A stretch of DNA of 64,000 bases from Paenibacillus sediminis (GCF_017873765.1 NZ_JAGGKP010000001.1:186001-250000), one strand, 5' to 3'. Counted from the stretch's first letter, positions 53,832 to 64,000 are shown. Made by a program: numbers and translations. The notes: generated from the letters alone by a model not told the origin.

Positions 53832-54605
53832 ATGTCATCTTATCGAAAATTTGCGTATGTCTACGATGAACTTATGGAAGAGATGCCGTATCCAGACTGG
53901 ATTCGTTTCGCGAGTGAAGCATGGGAACGATACGGGAAACCGCGGACTGTCGTTGAACTTGGCTGCGGGACCGGGAGCATTACGATACCGCTTGTTAACG
54001 CAGGGTATGAAGTGATCGGCATGGATCTGTCTGCAGATATGCTGGCGGTGGCGCGCAGTAAAATGGAACAAACTCCGCAAGGCGCGAGACTGTTTGAGCA
54101 AGGAAGTGTACGCTGGGTTCAGCAGGATATGCGAGATTTAGAAGTGCCTGCGCCCGTCGATTCTGTCATTTCTTTTTGCGATTGCATCAATTATTTGCTC
54201 GAGGAAGAAGATATTATTCGCACTTTCACGAGGACATATGAAGCATTAAAACCAGGCGGAACATTTCTGTTTGATGTTCATCACCCGAATACGCTTCGTC
54301 GTTACGAAGAAGAGCAGCCTTTTGTTTGGGATAATCCTTCTGTATCTTACATATGGACCTGCGATTTGGATGAGGCACGGCTTGAGATCGAACATCATCT
54401 GAGTATCTTTGCGCGGGCGAATGAGCAGCATTCTAATCTGTATCAACGATTCGAAGAGATTCATGTTCAGCGTGCTTACGATCCAGATTGGATGAGGCTC
54501 GAGCTTCAAAAGGCAGGCTTCCGCGAAGTTCACTGTTATGCGGATTTTGAGTGGGTAGAAGCAGAAGATGATGCAGCAAGGCTCTTTTTTGTAGCGGTGA
54601 AGTAG
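53832..54605 (+). CDS. yqeM: SAM-dependent methyltransferase YqeM
   Basis: 257 residues. SAM motif I VVELGCGTGSITIPLVNAGY (about residue 40), GMDLSADMLAVAR, SFCDCINYLLEEED and FLFDVHHPNTL. Class I fold; substrate unknown. Position between rsfS/cvfB and leuS-comER is conserved. Confidence 0.9.
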   Translation: MSSYRKFAYVYDELMEEMPYPDWIRFASEAWERYGKPRTVVELGCGTGSITIPLVNAGYEVIGMDLSADMLAVARSKMEQTPQGARLFEQGSVRWVQQDMRDLEVPAPVDSVISFCDCINYLLEEEDIIRTFTRTYEALKPGGTFLFDVHHPNTLRRYEEEQPFVWDNPSVSYIWTCDLDEARLEIEHHLSIFARANEQHSNLYQRFEEIHVQRAYDPDWMRLELQKAGFREVHCYADFEWVEAEDDAARLFFVAVK

Positions 54606-54644
54606 TTTGGACTATCGTCTATTTGCGGTCAAATGCACATATAA

Positions 54645-54673
54645 TTGACTTGAAGGAAACTTTTGAATATAAT
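54645..54673 (+). promoter_or_regulatory. Sigma-A promoter of the leuS leader
   Basis: TTGACT (54645-54650), 17-bp spacer, TATAAT (54668-54673). The T-box leader begins downstream. Confidence 0.85.
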
Positions 54674-54724
54674 ATCCTTGATTTAACTGTGATTTGCAAA
54701 TGAATGATTGTATATGGTATATGA

Positions 54725-54992
54725 CATTGATGAGGAGCAGTAGTTTCTGAAAGCTAACCCAGAGAGTCGGCGGATGGTGCAAGCCGATTGGCCTCACAGA
54801 AACGAACTCGCCTCGGAGTCATACGGCAAGAGCTGGCTGCATAAGGCTGGCAGGGAACCGTATCGTTTTAACCCGCGTTAAGGGTGTAAAGTGAGTGGAA
54901 AGCAAAGAATGCTTTACACTAACTAGGGTGGTACCACGGGAATAACGCCTCTCGTCCCTAGCGATAATACGCTATGGGAGAGAGGCTTTTTT
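54725..54992 (+). promoter_or_regulatory. Leucine T-box riboswitch of leuS
   Basis: Canonical T-box AGGGTGGTACCACGGG at 54925-54940. Stem I elements AGAGAGTCGGCGGATGGTGC and AAGCCGAT lie upstream. A CUC leucine codon at 54812-54814 in CGCCTCGGAGTC is the likely specifier. The terminator is GCCTCTC (54947-54953) paired with GAGAGGC (54980-54986), then six T. Uncharged tRNA-Leu should favour the antiterminator and leuS expression. Confidence 0.95.
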
Positions 54993-55030
54993 GCACTTCA
55001 TAAGGGAAAATTTTTGAGGGGGATTCGTTT

Positions 55031-57472
55031 ATGACGGAAAAGACCGTTCAACAAGGCGGTTATCAGCCGCAAGCTATTGAGCCGAAATGGCAAGCTTATT
55101 GGGAAAAAAATAAAACGTTTAAAACAGCAGAAAATTCGAAGAAGCCGAAATTTTATGCTTTGGATATGTTTCCTTATCCATCTGGCGCTGGACTGCACGT
55201 AGGTCACCCAGAAGGATATACGGCAACCGACATTGTATCGCGCTTTAAACGGATGAGAGGCTATAATGTGCTCCATCCGATGGGCTGGGACGCTTTCGGT
55301 TTGCCTGCAGAGCAGCATGCTCTTGATACAGGAGAGCATCCGCGGGACATTACGGTGAAGAACATTAACAATTTCCGCCGTCAAATTAAATCGCTCGGCT
55401 TCTCCTATGATTGGGACCGCGAGATCAGTACGACGGATCCAGACTACTATAAATGGACGCAGTGGATTTTTATTCAGCTGTACAAAAAAGGACTCGCCTA
55501 TGTTGCGGAAGTGCCAGTTAACTGGTGTCCGGCACTAGGTACAGTGCTTGCGAATGAAGAAGTCATCGACGGAAAAAGCGAGCGCGGCGGTCATCCGGTT
55601 ATTCGCAAACCGATGCGTCAATGGGTGCTGAAAATCACAGAATATGCGGACCGTCTGCTTGATGATTTGGATGAGCTGGACTGGGATGAAAGCATTAAAG
55701 ATATGCAGCGCAACTGGATCGGTAAATCCAAGGGTGCTGAAGTGGTGTTCCCAATCGATGGCCATGAAGAGCAGCTTACTGTATTTACAACTCGTCCTGA
55801 TACGCTGTTCGGAGCAACATATTGCGTACTGGCACCAGAGCATGAACTTGTCGAAAAGATTACGACGAGCGAGCAACAAGCAGCAGTGAAAGAATACCAA
55901 AACCAAGCCGCGCGCAAGAGTGATCTTGAACGTACCGATTTGGCAAAAGAAAAAACCGGCGTATTTACAGGTGCTTACGCAATAAATCCTGTGAATGGTG
56001 CTAAACTGCCAATCTGGATTGCCGATTATGTACTTGCAGGATACGGAACAGGTGCAATTATGGCTGTACCAGGACATGATACCCGGGACTATGAATTTGC
56101 GCAAACATTCAACCTGCCGATCATCGAAGTGGTTAAAGGCGGCGATTTGAGCAAGGAAGCATATGCAGGTGATGGAGAGCATGTAAACTCTGATTTCTTG
56201 AATGGTCTGAACATTCAAGAAGCTACCGCGAAGATGATTTCATGGCTTGAGGACAATGGAAAAGGTCAAGGCAAAGTAACTTATCGTCTACGCGACTGGC
56301 TGTTCAGCCGCCAACGTTATTGGGGAGAGCCGATCCCAATTCTTCATCTGGAAGACGGTACAATGAAGCCTGTCCCTGAAGATCAGCTTCCGCTGCTTCT
56401 GCCAGAGGTTGATCAAATCAAACCATCCGGTACAGGAGAATCACCGCTTGCGAATGTTACAGATTGGGTGAATACGGTAGATCCAGAGACAGGAATGCCT
56501 GCGCGCCGTGAGACTAACACGATGCCGCAATGGGCAGGAAGCTGCTGGTACTACCTGCGTTATATCGATCCGCACAACGATAAAGAGCTTGTCTCCAAAG
56601 AAAAACAAGAGCAGTGGCTTCCAGTAGACTTGTACATTGGCGGTGCAGAACATGCAGTGCTTCACCTTCTGTACGCGCGTTTCTGGCATAAAGTACTTTA
56701 CGATCTTGGCGTTGTGTCGACTAAAGAACCGTTCCAGAAACTTGTCAACCAAGGTATGATTCTTGGAACGAACCATGAGAAAATGAGTAAATCTCGCGGT
56801 AACGTTATTAATCCTGACGATATCGTTAATGAATACGGTGCGGATACGCTTCGTGTATACGAAATGTTCATGGGGCCGCTTGAAGCAACGAAGCCATGGA
56901 ATACGAACGGCGTCGAAGGAGCATATCGCTTCCTTTCCCGTGTATGGCGTCTCTTCGTTACTGAAGAAGGAACGATCAATCCGAAAATTACGGATGAGCA
57001 AGGCAGCGATGATTTCAGACGGACATGGCATAAGACGGTGAAAAAAGTAACCGAAGACTTTGAAAATCTTCGTTTTAACACCGCGATTAGCCAATTGATG
57101 ATTTTTATTAACGAAGCTTACAAAACGGACGTTCTTCCGCGTCAAGCGATGGAGAACTTTGTACAAATGCTGTCGCCGCTTGCGCCTCATATCGCTGAAG
57201 AACTGTGGGAGCGTCTAGGTCACAGCGAATCAATCACTTATGTGGAGTGGCCGAAGTACGATGAAGCTTGGACGGTTGAGAATGAAGTAGAGATCGTTGT
57301 ACAAGTGAACGGTAAAATTGTAGACCGTACAAAAATTGCAGTAGATATGGATCAAAATGCAATGAAGGAGCATAGTTTACTACTTCCAAATGTGAAGAGC
57401 GCGACCCAAGGCAAGACGATTCGCAAAGTCATTGCTGTACCTGGCAAACTGGTTAACATCGTCGTTTCCTAA
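55031..57472 (+). CDS. leuS: Leucyl-tRNA synthetase
   Basis: 813 residues. Class I motifs: [16 protein letters not shown] (HIGH-type) near residue 50 and [14 protein letters not shown] (KMSKS) near 585; CP1 editing domain with [20 protein letters not shown]. Full length. It is controlled by the T-box leader. The stop overlaps comER (opposite strand) by 4 nt. Confidence 0.97.
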   Translation: MTEKTVQQGGYQPQAIEPKWQAYWEKNKTFKTAENSKKPKFYALDMFPYPSGAGLHVGHPEGYTATDIVSRFKRMRGYNVLHPMGWDAFGLPAEQHALDTGEHPRDITVKNINNFRRQIKSLGFSYDWDREISTTDPDYYKWTQWIFIQLYKKGLAYVAEVPVNWCPALGTVLANEEVIDGKSERGGHPVIRKPMRQWVLKITEYADRLLDDLDELDWDESIKDMQRNWIGKSKGAEVVFPIDGHEEQLTVFTTRPDTLFGATYCVLAPEHELVEKITTSEQQAAVKEYQNQAARKSDLERTDLAKEKTGVFTGAYAINPVNGAKLPIWIADYVLAGYGTGAIMAVPGHDTRDYEFAQTFNLPIIEVVKGGDLSKEAYAGDGEHVNSDFLNGLNIQEATAKMISWLEDNGKGQGKVTYRLRDWLFSRQRYWGEPIPILHLEDGTMKPVPEDQLPLLLPEVDQIKPSGTGESPLANVTDWVNTVDPETGMPARRETNTMPQWAGSCWYYLRYIDPHNDKELVSKEKQEQWLPVDLYIGGAEHAVLHLLYARFWHKVLYDLGVVSTKEPFQKLVNQGMILGTNHEKMSKSRGNVINPDDIVNEYGADTLRVYEMFMGPLEATKPWNTNGVEGAYRFLSRVWRLFVTEEGTINPKITDEQGSDDFRRTWHKTVKKVTEDFENLRFNTAISQLMIFINEAYKTDVLPRQAMENFVQMLSPLAPHIAEELWERLGHSESITYVEWPKYDEAWTVENEVEIVVQVNGKIVDRTKIAVDMDQNAMKEHSLLLPNVKSATQGKTIRKVIAVPGKLVNIVVS

Positions 57473-58290
57473 GGCGAGAATAAATCGTTTATTTTCACAA
57501 TATCTTCTTCGTATTTGTCATGTGTAACACGGATTAACTGGTGGAATACATCGCCGATATTATTGCTGAGCAGTGATAGTCCTTCGGCGGTAATTCCGCC
57601 AGGAACGGTTACACGCCGCTGAAGCTCTTCCAAAGAGTAGCCTCCTTCGGTCAGCAACTTACCGGTTCCAAGCAGCATTTCCGCTGCCAAAAATGAAGCG
57701 CTGCTTCGCTCGATTCCGGTCATTTCTACAGCAGCATCGATCCATTTTTCGAGGAAAAAGGCTAGAAATGCTGGACCACAGCTAGAGATATCTGAAGTGA
57801 TTCGGGTATGTGTCTCCCTTACAACGATGGGTGTGCTAATATGTGAGATGAGCTGTTCGATGAGCAAGCGATCTTCGCGTGTTATGCGGCTCCCATATAT
57901 ACATAGAGACGCTCCGCTGCGTGCTGAATTGGTAATGCTGGGGATGACTTTGGCTATTTTGCAAGAGAGACGGCTCTCTAAATGCTTAATTTGGACGGGG
58001 CTCGTAATGGAGATCACGATTTGCTCGTTAGTCACCGCCGAACGAATATCGTCAATGACTTTTTTGAATTCGAGGGGTTTCACACAAATAAATAAAATTT
58101 GGCTGCTGCTTGCAACCTCTATATTGTCGCATGCGATCTTTAATCCGGGATAACAATTGCTTAGCTGCTGCAGTTTTGGCTTTGTCCGATTGCTTGCGAC
58201 GATTTGCTGCGGTTCCAGAGCACCGGAACGAATGAAGGCATCGATTAGTATACTTCCCATAGTTCCTGTTCCGATGAATCCCACCTTCAT
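57469..58290 (-). CDS. comER: ComER, pyrroline-5-carboxylate reductase-like protein
   Basis: 273 residues. Rossmann start [18 protein letters not shown], later [16 protein letters not shown] and [20 protein letters not shown] of the ProC fold. The gene diverges from comEA, exactly as in Bacillus. A role in competence or sporulation entry is reported for the family; a true ProC activity is doubtful. Confidence 0.9.
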   Translation of the reverse strand: MKVGFIGTGTMGSILIDAFIRSGALEPQQIVASNRTKPKLQQLSNCYPGLKIACDNIEVASSSQILFICVKPLEFKKVIDDIRSAVTNEQIVISITSPVQIKHLESRLSCKIAKVIPSITNSARSGASLCIYGSRITREDRLLIEQLISHISTPIVVRETHTRITSDISSCGPAFLAFFLEKWIDAAVEMTGIERSSASFLAAEMLLGTGKLLTEGGYSLEELQRRVTVPGGITAEGLSLLSNNIGDVFHQLIRVTHDKYEEDIVKINDLFSP

Positions 58291-58425
58291 CTTGAGATTT
58301 CCCTCCTTTAGTGCTTTGAAGTACTGACAACGTCGTTCTTCTTATTGTATGCGCATTAGCTTGGCTCATGACCATGTTTTGTTTGTAAAATCCGCTAAAG
58401 TTTAATAGGATTGGGGAACTGTGAG

Positions 58426-58926
58426 ATGAAGAAAGAGGCTTTATGGATCGGAATCGTATCAGCGATGCTCGGTTCGGGAATGATTTGGTATGCAGCAGCG
58501 AAGGATGGGAAGCAGCCAATAGCCGAAGGGTGGAAACCGCTGAATGCTGAGGTAGAAGCTTTTCTGAGCGAGACAAATAAGGAAACGCCTTCTAATCAGG
58601 CTGCAGCTTCTAATAAAGCTCCAAGTCAAGAAGCTGAAGGGTCCGGAGGGACTAATTCTTTTTCATCACAAAGTAACAGTGAGAATTCGATTCCTAGTTA
58701 TTCTAAATCCGCGGAGCAACCTTCTGAACAAAAAGTGAAAATTAACATTAATACGGCTAGTGCTGCGGAGCTTATGGATCTGCCAGGGATCGGTGAAAAG
58801 AAAGCGCAGGCTATTATAGATTACCGAACGGACAATGGTCCTTTTCAGAAAGTATCTGATTTAATGAAGGTGAAGGGAATCGGGCCTAAGATGCTGGAAA
58901 AAATAGCACCATATATAGTCGTGTGA
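58426..58926 (+). CDS. comEA: Competence DNA receptor ComEA
   Basis: 166 residues. Membrane helix at about 7-24 ([18 protein letters not shown]), a Ser/Glu-rich linker, then helix-hairpin-helix repeats [20 protein letters not shown] and [20 protein letters not shown]. It binds incoming DNA outside the membrane. First gene of the comE operon. Confidence 0.94.
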   Translation: MKKEALWIGIVSAMLGSGMIWYAAAKDGKQPIAEGWKPLNAEVEAFLSETNKETPSNQAAASNKAPSQEAEGSGGTNSFSSQSNSENSIPSYSKSAEQPSEQKVKININTASAAELMDLPGIGEKKAQAIIDYRTDNGPFQKVSDLMKVKGIGPKMLEKIAPYIVV

Positions 58927-58985
58927 ACGATAGCAATTTTACTTGGGCCGGAGTCCATAAAATGATTGGAACAGGAGAAAGTAAA

Positions 58986-59504
58986 ATGAGTACAGCAGTA
59001 AGGAAAGACTGGGATACGTATTTTATGGATATCGCTTATATGGTATCAACACGGTCGCGCTGTATGCGCAGACATGTTGGATCGGTCCTTGTACAAGGCA
59101 AGAAGCTGCTGGGAACGGCTTATAATGGGGCGCCGATGGGTTTGCCTGACTGTTATGAGGCCGGATGCATGATTGCCGAGGAAGTTGAGCTCGTCAATGT
59201 GGATGGTAAGGAGCAAGTGCTGAAAAAACAGCGCTGTATTCGCACCATTCATGCAGAGCAGAACTTACTGCTATTCACCGATAGAATAGATCGGGAAGGG
59301 TCTGTTGTGTACGTTACCGATGAGCCATGCTGGACTTGTGCCAACATGCTTGCGAACAGCGGAATTAAGGAAGTCGTCTTCCACCGTGCATATCCTAAAG
59401 ACACCCAAAAAGTAACCCGCTTAATGGAACAGATGGGCATTACTTTTAGACAACTTCAAAATTATGAGCCGCCGCAAGATACAATAGCGCCGGTATCCAA
59501 CTAA
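58986..59504 (+). CDS. comEB: ComEB, dCMP deaminase family (intact copy)
   Basis: 172 residues. Zinc-site motifs RTIHAEQNLLLF (His-Ala-Glu) and TDEPCWTCANML (Pro-Cys-x-x-Cys), N-terminal DWDTYFMDIAYMVSTRSRCM. AGGAG is 10 nt before ATG 58986. It is separated from comEC by 4.3 kb of inserted transporter genes and a second, broken comEB. Confidence 0.94.
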   Translation: MSTAVRKDWDTYFMDIAYMVSTRSRCMRRHVGSVLVQGKKLLGTAYNGAPMGLPDCYEAGCMIAEEVELVNVDGKEQVLKKQRCIRTIHAEQNLLLFTDRIDREGSVVYVTDEPCWTCANMLANSGIKEVVFHRAYPKDTQKVTRLMEQMGITFRQLQNYEPPQDTIAPVSN

Positions 59505-59521
59505 ATATAATGATCTGTGGG

Positions 59522-59572
59522 GAAGAACCTCATTTTGCAAATATCTGTTTGCGAAATGGGGTTCTTTTTTTA
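59522..59572 (+). terminator. Terminator after intact comEB (copy 1)
   Basis: GAACCTCATTTTGCAAA pairs with TTTGCGAAATGGGGTTC, loop TATCTG, then seven T. The same sequence recurs at 63710-63758. Confidence 0.92.
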
Positions 59573-61312
59573 ATTGTGTTTGTGCTGAAACTCCAATAAT
59601 TGTTTGTAGACACTATCTTTTATTCCGGATAATTTTTCGTGATTTCCTTGTTCAACAACACGGCCGCCTTCAATTACGTAGATTTGATCAGCATGTTCAA
59701 TAGTAGATAGGCGATGGGCAATTACGATTGTTGTGCGACCCATCATTAGACGATTTATGGCTTGTTGTACCCAGTACTCGGATTGATTGTCTAATGCTGA
59801 GGTTGCTTCATCGAGCAGTAAAATGGGAGCGTTTTTTAACAAAGCTCTAGCGATTGCTACTCTCTGTCGTTCTCCACCCGATAACTTAGAGCCTCTTTCT
59901 CCTACTTGCGTATTATAGCCTTCTGGTAGCTGAGAAATGAAATCATGAATATAAGCGTCGCGCGCAGCTGAGATCAATTCGTCTTCTGATGCGTTTATAT
60001 TGCCGTATCTAATATTTTCTTCTATTGTACCATCAAATAAGAAGGGGTCTTGTGGTACATAGGAAATAATTTCTCTTAATTCAGTTAACGTATACTCCCC
60101 TAAAGATCTTCCATTGATTGAAATATATCCAACGTCTGGTGGATAAAAACCTAATAGCAGCTTAAGAATTGTACTTTTACCTCCACCACTTGAACCTATT
60201 AATGCAACGATATGGCCTTTTGATACTTCCAATGTCAAATGGTCAAGTGCATTAAAATTCTGATCGTAGCTAAAGGACACTCCAGACATGCTTATTATCG
60301 AATCTTCTTTAAGCTTAGCTTTTATTAGATATCGTTCTGCTTCAGATGGATGATCAAGTATTTCAAAAATTCGTCTGGCTCCTGCTAAACTTGCTTGTAG
60401 CCGTGTTATTGAGTTTCCTAATTCACGAAAAACATTGACTATCGTCATTTGTAATGGAACAGCTGCTAGTAACACACCGTATTGAATGGTTCCATTTATA
60501 ACCAGTATCATACCGACACCGATAATGCCCGTAAAGCTAATAAATCCAACAAAGAAATCTGCACTTTCAAGTAATGCATGAATTTGACCTTCTTTTTTCA
60601 TCGAAATTGTTAGTTGTTCGTTATAATTTTTATAACGAGAAGCAATTAAATTTTGAATCCGAAACATTTTACTGACTTGAATGCCTGCTACAAGGTCTGT
60701 TAGTTTTTCAGTCAATACGCTCATTTGGTTTAAAATTTTATCATTTATACTTCTGAGTGGAGTTGCAATCTTTTTGTTAACTAAGACTGCAACAAAAGCA
60801 ATCAGCATAAGGGCTAATCCAAACCGCCAATCAAACATTAACATTGTTATACTAGAACTCATTCCATAAAAAATCATCAAAATAAAATAACGGAAATTCT
60901 CGCCATAATATTGTTCCAATGTCTGCACGTCATTGTTCATTCTAGAAATCGTGTCACCACTGTGATGTTGATCAAAATAGTGAACAGGTAGTTTATAAAT
61001 GTGAGAAAGAAGATGTAAGCGAATATCTAGCATCACCTGCTTCACAGTCCATTGGAGCAGGTAAGAAGAGGCTGGCATGAGTATACTGAAAAACAAGATA
61101 AAAACACATAATAACATACTGGAATGAAATAGAAAATTCATATCACCCTGAACTGCAGAATCAGCCATGCCCTTGAGTGCAAAAGCAAATATTATTGGTT
61201 GCGATGCAATAATTGAACATTCTCCGAACAGCCCAGTAATGTATCTCCATTTTCTATTCCTTAAAAAGGATAATAAACGAATTGACTCATGCCCAAGAAG
61301 TTTGTCAATCAT
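59570..61312 (-). CDS. ABC exporter half-transporter (downstream partner)
   Basis: 580 residues. Six-helix membrane domain (about 20-305) and ATPase domain: Walker A ALIGSSGGGKSTILKLLLGF, Q-loop VPQDPFLF, signature KLSGGERQRVAIARALL, Walker B LLLDEATSALDNQ with the catalytic Glu present, switch His in IVIAHRLST. The start lies 8 nt inside the upstream gene. It pairs with the 61305 gene as a likely heterodimeric multidrug or peptide exporter. Confidence 0.9.
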   Translation of the reverse strand: MIDKLLGHESIRLLSFLRNRKWRYITGLFGECSIIASQPIIFAFALKGMADSAVQGDMNFLFHSSMLLCVFILFFSILMPASSYLLQWTVKQVMLDIRLHLLSHIYKLPVHYFDQHHSGDTISRMNNDVQTLEQYYGENFRYFILMIFYGMSSSITMLMFDWRFGLALMLIAFVAVLVNKKIATPLRSINDKILNQMSVLTEKLTDLVAGIQVSKMFRIQNLIASRYKNYNEQLTISMKKEGQIHALLESADFFVGFISFTGIIGVGMILVINGTIQYGVLLAAVPLQMTIVNVFRELGNSITRLQASLAGARRIFEILDHPSEAERYLIKAKLKEDSIISMSGVSFSYDQNFNALDHLTLEVSKGHIVALIGSSGGGKSTILKLLLGFYPPDVGYISINGRSLGEYTLTELREIISYVPQDPFLFDGTIEENIRYGNINASEDELISAARDAYIHDFISQLPEGYNTQVGERGSKLSGGERQRVAIARALLKNAPILLLDEATSALDNQSEYWVQQAINRLMMGRTTIVIAHRLSTIEHADQIYVIEGGRVVEQGNHEKLSGIKDSVYKQLLEFQHKHN

Positions 61313-63077
61313 GAGTTAATAACCCCGTTTCCAAGATAATCGACTTCTCCGGAACTTCATTGAATTCGTTTAAGTACAGTTTTTTGTACAGTCCATCTTG
61401 ACATAACAAATATTCATGATTACCTCTTTCGATAATTCGCCCTCGATCTAATACTAATATCTCGTCAGCATATTTTATAGCGGAGAGACGATGTGCGATG
61501 ATTATTACCGTCCTGCCGCTCATATCTTGTGCTAGTGCCTCCTGAATTAATGATTCAGACTGTGTGTCCAAGGCAGAAGTAGCCTCGTCCAGTAGTAATA
61601 TGGGAGCATTTTTTAACAAAGCGCGGGCTAATGCAATTCTCTGGCGCTGACCACCTGACAATTTATTCCCACGTTCACCAACAATTGTTTGATATCCTTC
61701 CGAAAGTGTTGTAATAAAAGAATGTGCATTAGCGGATTGCGCGGCAATAATAATTTCTTCAATAGATGCATCTATATTTCCATATTTGATGTTTTCAACT
61801 ATTGATTCAGGAAACAAATAAGAATCTTGCGATACAAGGCCTATGCAACTCCTGAGATCAGGAAGATTCCATTCCTTTAAGTCTTTTCCGAATATTTTTA
61901 TAGATCCAGAACCTTCGTGGATGTCATGAAAGCCGCAAATTAATTTAAATATAGTGCTTTTCCCACTACCGCTCGGTCCTACTATAGCGACTATTTTTCC
62001 AGATGGGATGGAGAAATTCAAATTGTGTAAACACTTATCTGAATCGGTGTAACAAAAACTCACATTCTCGAATTGTACTGGATCTGCGTTATGGTCATAT
62101 GAGGGGGGCGCGGCGTAAGTACTATTTTCTTTAGGTAGGTCTAATATTTCAAATATCCGAGTGCATGCGGCTAACATTTCACGATAGTTACCAATCAATC
62201 CCGGAATAATTGATAGAGGAAACGCTGCGAACTGGAGTAGAAATATATATGCTAATAATCCACCACTGTCTATTTGCCCATGAAGCATTAAGTACCCGCC
62301 ATATAATATACATATACTCTCGGGACCAAAACGCATTAAAATTGAAAATGAAATAAGGACTGCCCGTTTTTTTTCAATTATTTTACTGCTCAATAACATT
62401 TGGTTGGCTTCTAAAGAGTATTTGTAATATAAGGGTCTCATTAAATTAAAAGATTTTAGAGTGTGAATGCCTTGGATTGAATTCTGAGCAATTGAATTGA
62501 TGTTCCCTAGTTTGTGTTGGAGTGTTCCCATTTCTTCACCTAAACTTTTGGCTAGGAGATTACTTAAGTAGATGCCAAAGGGGAGCAAGACTAAGCTAAT
62601 TATAATAAGTTTCCAATTGATGAGGAGCATTAGCGATACAGCACATCCAAGTACTATTGGTGCATATAAAGTTGCATTAAAATAATTAGTAAAATAACGC
62701 TGTAGGATAGCTATATCATTTGTCATACGCGAGATCAAGTCACCTGTAGTATATTTATCAATTACTGAAATGGGTAAGTCCAGAATATGAGTTGAAACTT
62801 TGTTTCTAATATCTCTTAGAGTGAGAGCAGAAAATCGGGTTGTGGTTAGTTTGATTGCATACTTTATTACAACACCCATGCTGATGATTGCTAAAAAGAA
62901 AGCTATGTTCTGCATTAATACATGTTGTTGGTCATGCAACCCACTATTTATAACATTATTTAGAAGATACACAATAAGCGGTTCAAGCACGCCGATAACT
63001 AATGTCGTAATAATGCTGACTACTATCAACAACTTATGTGGCTTAATAAAACTAATTAATTTTTTGAGTTCTGACAT
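61305..63077 (-). CDS. ABC exporter half-transporter (upstream partner)
   Basis: About 590 residues from ATG 63077 (GGAGG 6 nt upstream; the frame extends to 63101). Six-helix membrane domain, then Walker A AIVGPSGSGKSTIFKLICGF, Q-loop VSQDSYLF, signature KLSGGQRQRIALARALL, Walker B LLLDEATSALDTQ, switch His in IIIAHRLSA. Both halves have complete catalytic residues. No leader-peptidase (C39) domain or precursor peptide gene is evident nearby. AT-rich compared with the com genes, consistent with acquisition. Confidence 0.9.
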   Translation of the reverse strand: MSELKKLISFIKPHKLLIVVSIITTLVIGVLEPLIVYLLNNVINSGLHDQQHVLMQNIAFFLAIISMGVVIKYAIKLTTTRFSALTLRDIRNKVSTHILDLPISVIDKYTTGDLISRMTNDIAILQRYFTNYFNATLYAPIVLGCAVSLMLLINWKLIIISLVLLPFGIYLSNLLAKSLGEEMGTLQHKLGNINSIAQNSIQGIHTLKSFNLMRPLYYKYSLEANQMLLSSKIIEKKRAVLISFSILMRFGPESICILYGGYLMLHGQIDSGGLLAYIFLLQFAAFPLSIIPGLIGNYREMLAACTRIFEILDLPKENSTYAAPPSYDHNADPVQFENVSFCYTDSDKCLHNLNFSIPSGKIVAIVGPSGSGKSTIFKLICGFHDIHEGSGSIKIFGKDLKEWNLPDLRSCIGLVSQDSYLFPESIVENIKYGNIDASIEEIIIAAQSANAHSFITTLSEGYQTIVGERGNKLSGGQRQRIALARALLKNAPILLLDEATSALDTQSESLIQEALAQDMSGRTVIIIAHRLSAIKYADEILVLDRGRIIERGNHEYLLCQDGLYKKLYLNEFNEVPEKSIILETGLLTHD

Positions 63078-63391
63078 GATCGACCTCCAACACGTAATCA
63101 TTTATTTTTGTTCAAAGGATAAAGAAAGTGTTTTGAAAAATTCGACTATTCGAAGGGTCTGACCTTAAGAAGAGTAAAATTTCTTCATATTGGAATATTA
63201 CATTAATTTTTCCAAAAGAAACATCCTTAAAATAATGTCGATATTGTGTTATAATATAGTTGAATAGATTAATATTGTTTGAATTAGAAAGATTAGGAAT
63301 GTTCTCATAAACCTGGGTGCTCGATGAGCGGATGACCAAGGAACTTGTGCAAGCCTCAGATGATTACCGCGAGCGGCTGACTACCTGGCGC
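63078..63391. other. AT-rich segment upstream of the ABC operon and junction to the second comEB
   Basis: Holds the ABC operon control region on the minus strand. Weak promoter candidates only (TATATT near 63250; no good -35). A short inverted repeat TTCGA-CTAT-TCGAA lies at 63141-63154. From about 63317 an open frame (begins LDERMTKELVQASDDYRER) runs into comEB-like sequence at 63392; those 25 codons are not comEB. Confidence 0.4.
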
Positions 63392-63708
63392 GGATCAGTA
63401 CTTGTACAAGGCAAGAAGCTGTTAGGAACGGCTTACAATGGTGCGCCGATGGGTTTGCCGGACTGCTCTGAAGCTGGATGCATGATTGCAGAGGAAGTTG
63501 AGCTTGTTAACGTGGACGGTCAAGAACAAATGGTGAAAAAACAGCGCTGTATCCGTACCATCCATGCAGAGCAGAATTTGCTGCTATTCACTGACAGAAT
63601 TGATCGGGAAGGGTCAGTTGTGTACGTTACTGATGAGCCGTGCTGGACTTGTGCGAATATGCTTGCCAAACGGTTACGCCGGTTTCGAACTAACTTTAAA
63701 ATATATGG
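63392..63708 (+). pseudogene. comEB': Broken second comEB copy
   Basis: From GSVLVQGKKLLGTAYNGAPM to WTCANMLA the protein is nearly the same as intact comEB (63392-63668 versus about 59080-59350), and base changes are mostly silent. The N-terminal 35 codons are replaced by unrelated sequence. About 150 nt after MLA is deleted: CGCCGGT-TTCGAACTAA then matches the end of intact comEB. The downstream terminator is also shared. Confidence 0.85.
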
Positions 63709-63709
63709 G

Positions 63710-63758
63710 GAAGAACCTCATTTTGCAAATATCTGTTTGCGAAATGGGGTTCTTTTTG
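63710..63758 (+). terminator. Terminator after the broken comEB (copy 2)
   Basis: The same hairpin as at 59522-59572 (GAACCTCATTTTGCAAA / TTTGCGAAATGGGGTTC), ending TTTTTG. Confidence 0.9.
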
Positions 63759-63805
63759 TTTTGTCTGCTCAAAATTAATGTAAAAAATAAGAAGGTGATT
63801 GTCTC

Positions 63806-64000
63806 GTGCTGAACCGTCGTCCGCTCTTGTCCATGACGATTTGCTGGGTTGTTGGGAGCAGCTTGGCATATTTTTATAACATATCTACCCTGCTATTTAT
63901 ATGGATCGGGATATTGCTTGTTTCTATTGCTTCGTGGATATTACAATGGGTACATTTCAAGTTACTGTTTATCATGTGGTGCATGCTCATCTTTGCTGGA
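63806..64000 (+). CDS. comEC: ComEC DNA-uptake channel, cut by the window end
   Basis: 65 codons visible from GTG 63806 (AAGGTGA 8 nt upstream): basic start LNRRPLLSMTICWVVG, then two hydrophobic helices, as in the ComEC N-terminus. The gene order comEA-comEB-comEC supports it. Confidence 0.85.
   Translation, partial: MLNRRPLLSMTICWVVGSSLAYFYNISTLLFIWIGILLVSIASWILQWVHFKLLFIMWCMLIFAG

Noticed and set aside
63112-63339. 75-codon minus-strand frame as a precursor peptide for the ABC exporter
   Set aside because: No leader with a double-glycine motif, no ribosome site, and it runs into the comEB-side junction.
59570-63391. ABC exporter pair as part of a transposon
   Set aside because: No transposase and no terminal inverted repeats were seen; the flanking comEB copies are diverged, unlike a target duplication.
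1-64000. CRISPR arrays, rRNA or tRNA genes
   Set aside because: No regularly spaced repeats and no recognisable tRNA or rRNA sequence were seen; the only tRNA-related element is the leuS T-box.

Overview
The window looks like a chromosomal segment of a spore-forming, naturally transformable Firmicute, most probably Paenibacillus. The evidence is the gene order yqeG-yqeH-aroE-yhbY-nadD-yqeK-rsfS-yqeM-leuS-comER-comEA-comEB-comEC, a sigK 3' half, spoVAE, and AGGAGG ribosome sites. No database search was run; names come from motifs and gene order.

Region 1 (1-31835) is a dense, co-oriented anti-phage island. It holds the 3' part of a type 1 BREX operon (pglX partial, pglZ, brxL) and a DRT2-type reverse transcriptase with its upstream non-coding RNA. 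Next come twin DUF1998-type helicases, a frameshifted HD-domain protein, a PD-(D/E)XK nuclease and a McrB/McrC-like pair. After a decayed gene coupled to a metallopeptidase there is a GC-rich operon: HelD-like helicase, unknown 270-aa protein, three different P-loop ATPases (BrxD-like) and a BrxHI/Lhr-like helicase. I do not recognise that operon as a named system.

The strongest single result is at 7184-7434. Joining the minus-strand copy of 7205-7342 head to tail gives a 138-nt repeat. It has no stop in one frame (46 codons per unit), a sigma-A promoter with a 17-bp spacer that exists only across the join, and a GAGGAGG ribosome site 8 nt before an ATG. The join has a GTTG microhomology exactly 138 nt apart, and one end abuts a perfect hairpin. 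This is the architecture expected of a DRT2 'never-ending' gene made by rolling-circle reverse transcription.

Region 2 (32274-37640) is a recombination boundary: three tandem tyrosine recombinases (the third frameshifted), a 50-aa protein, and a large serine recombinase whose 3' end overlaps the 3' half of sigK. The island therefore probably lies in a skin-like sigK-intervening element whose other end is left of the window. A small type I toxin-antitoxin unit follows sigK.

Region 3 (38150-48025) is host sequence with damage. It has a truncated sugar permease, a sugar-binding lipoprotein with an apparent internal deletion, araB, an M42 aminopeptidase, a lone spoVAE, and a MoxR-DUF58-transglutaminase operon.

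Region 4 (48148-64000) is the yqe/leuS/comE core, with a T-box leader on leuS. A heterodimer-type ABC exporter pair is inserted in the comE operon between an intact comEB and a broken, diverged second comEB. Both comEB copies carry the same terminator, and comEC starts at 63806.
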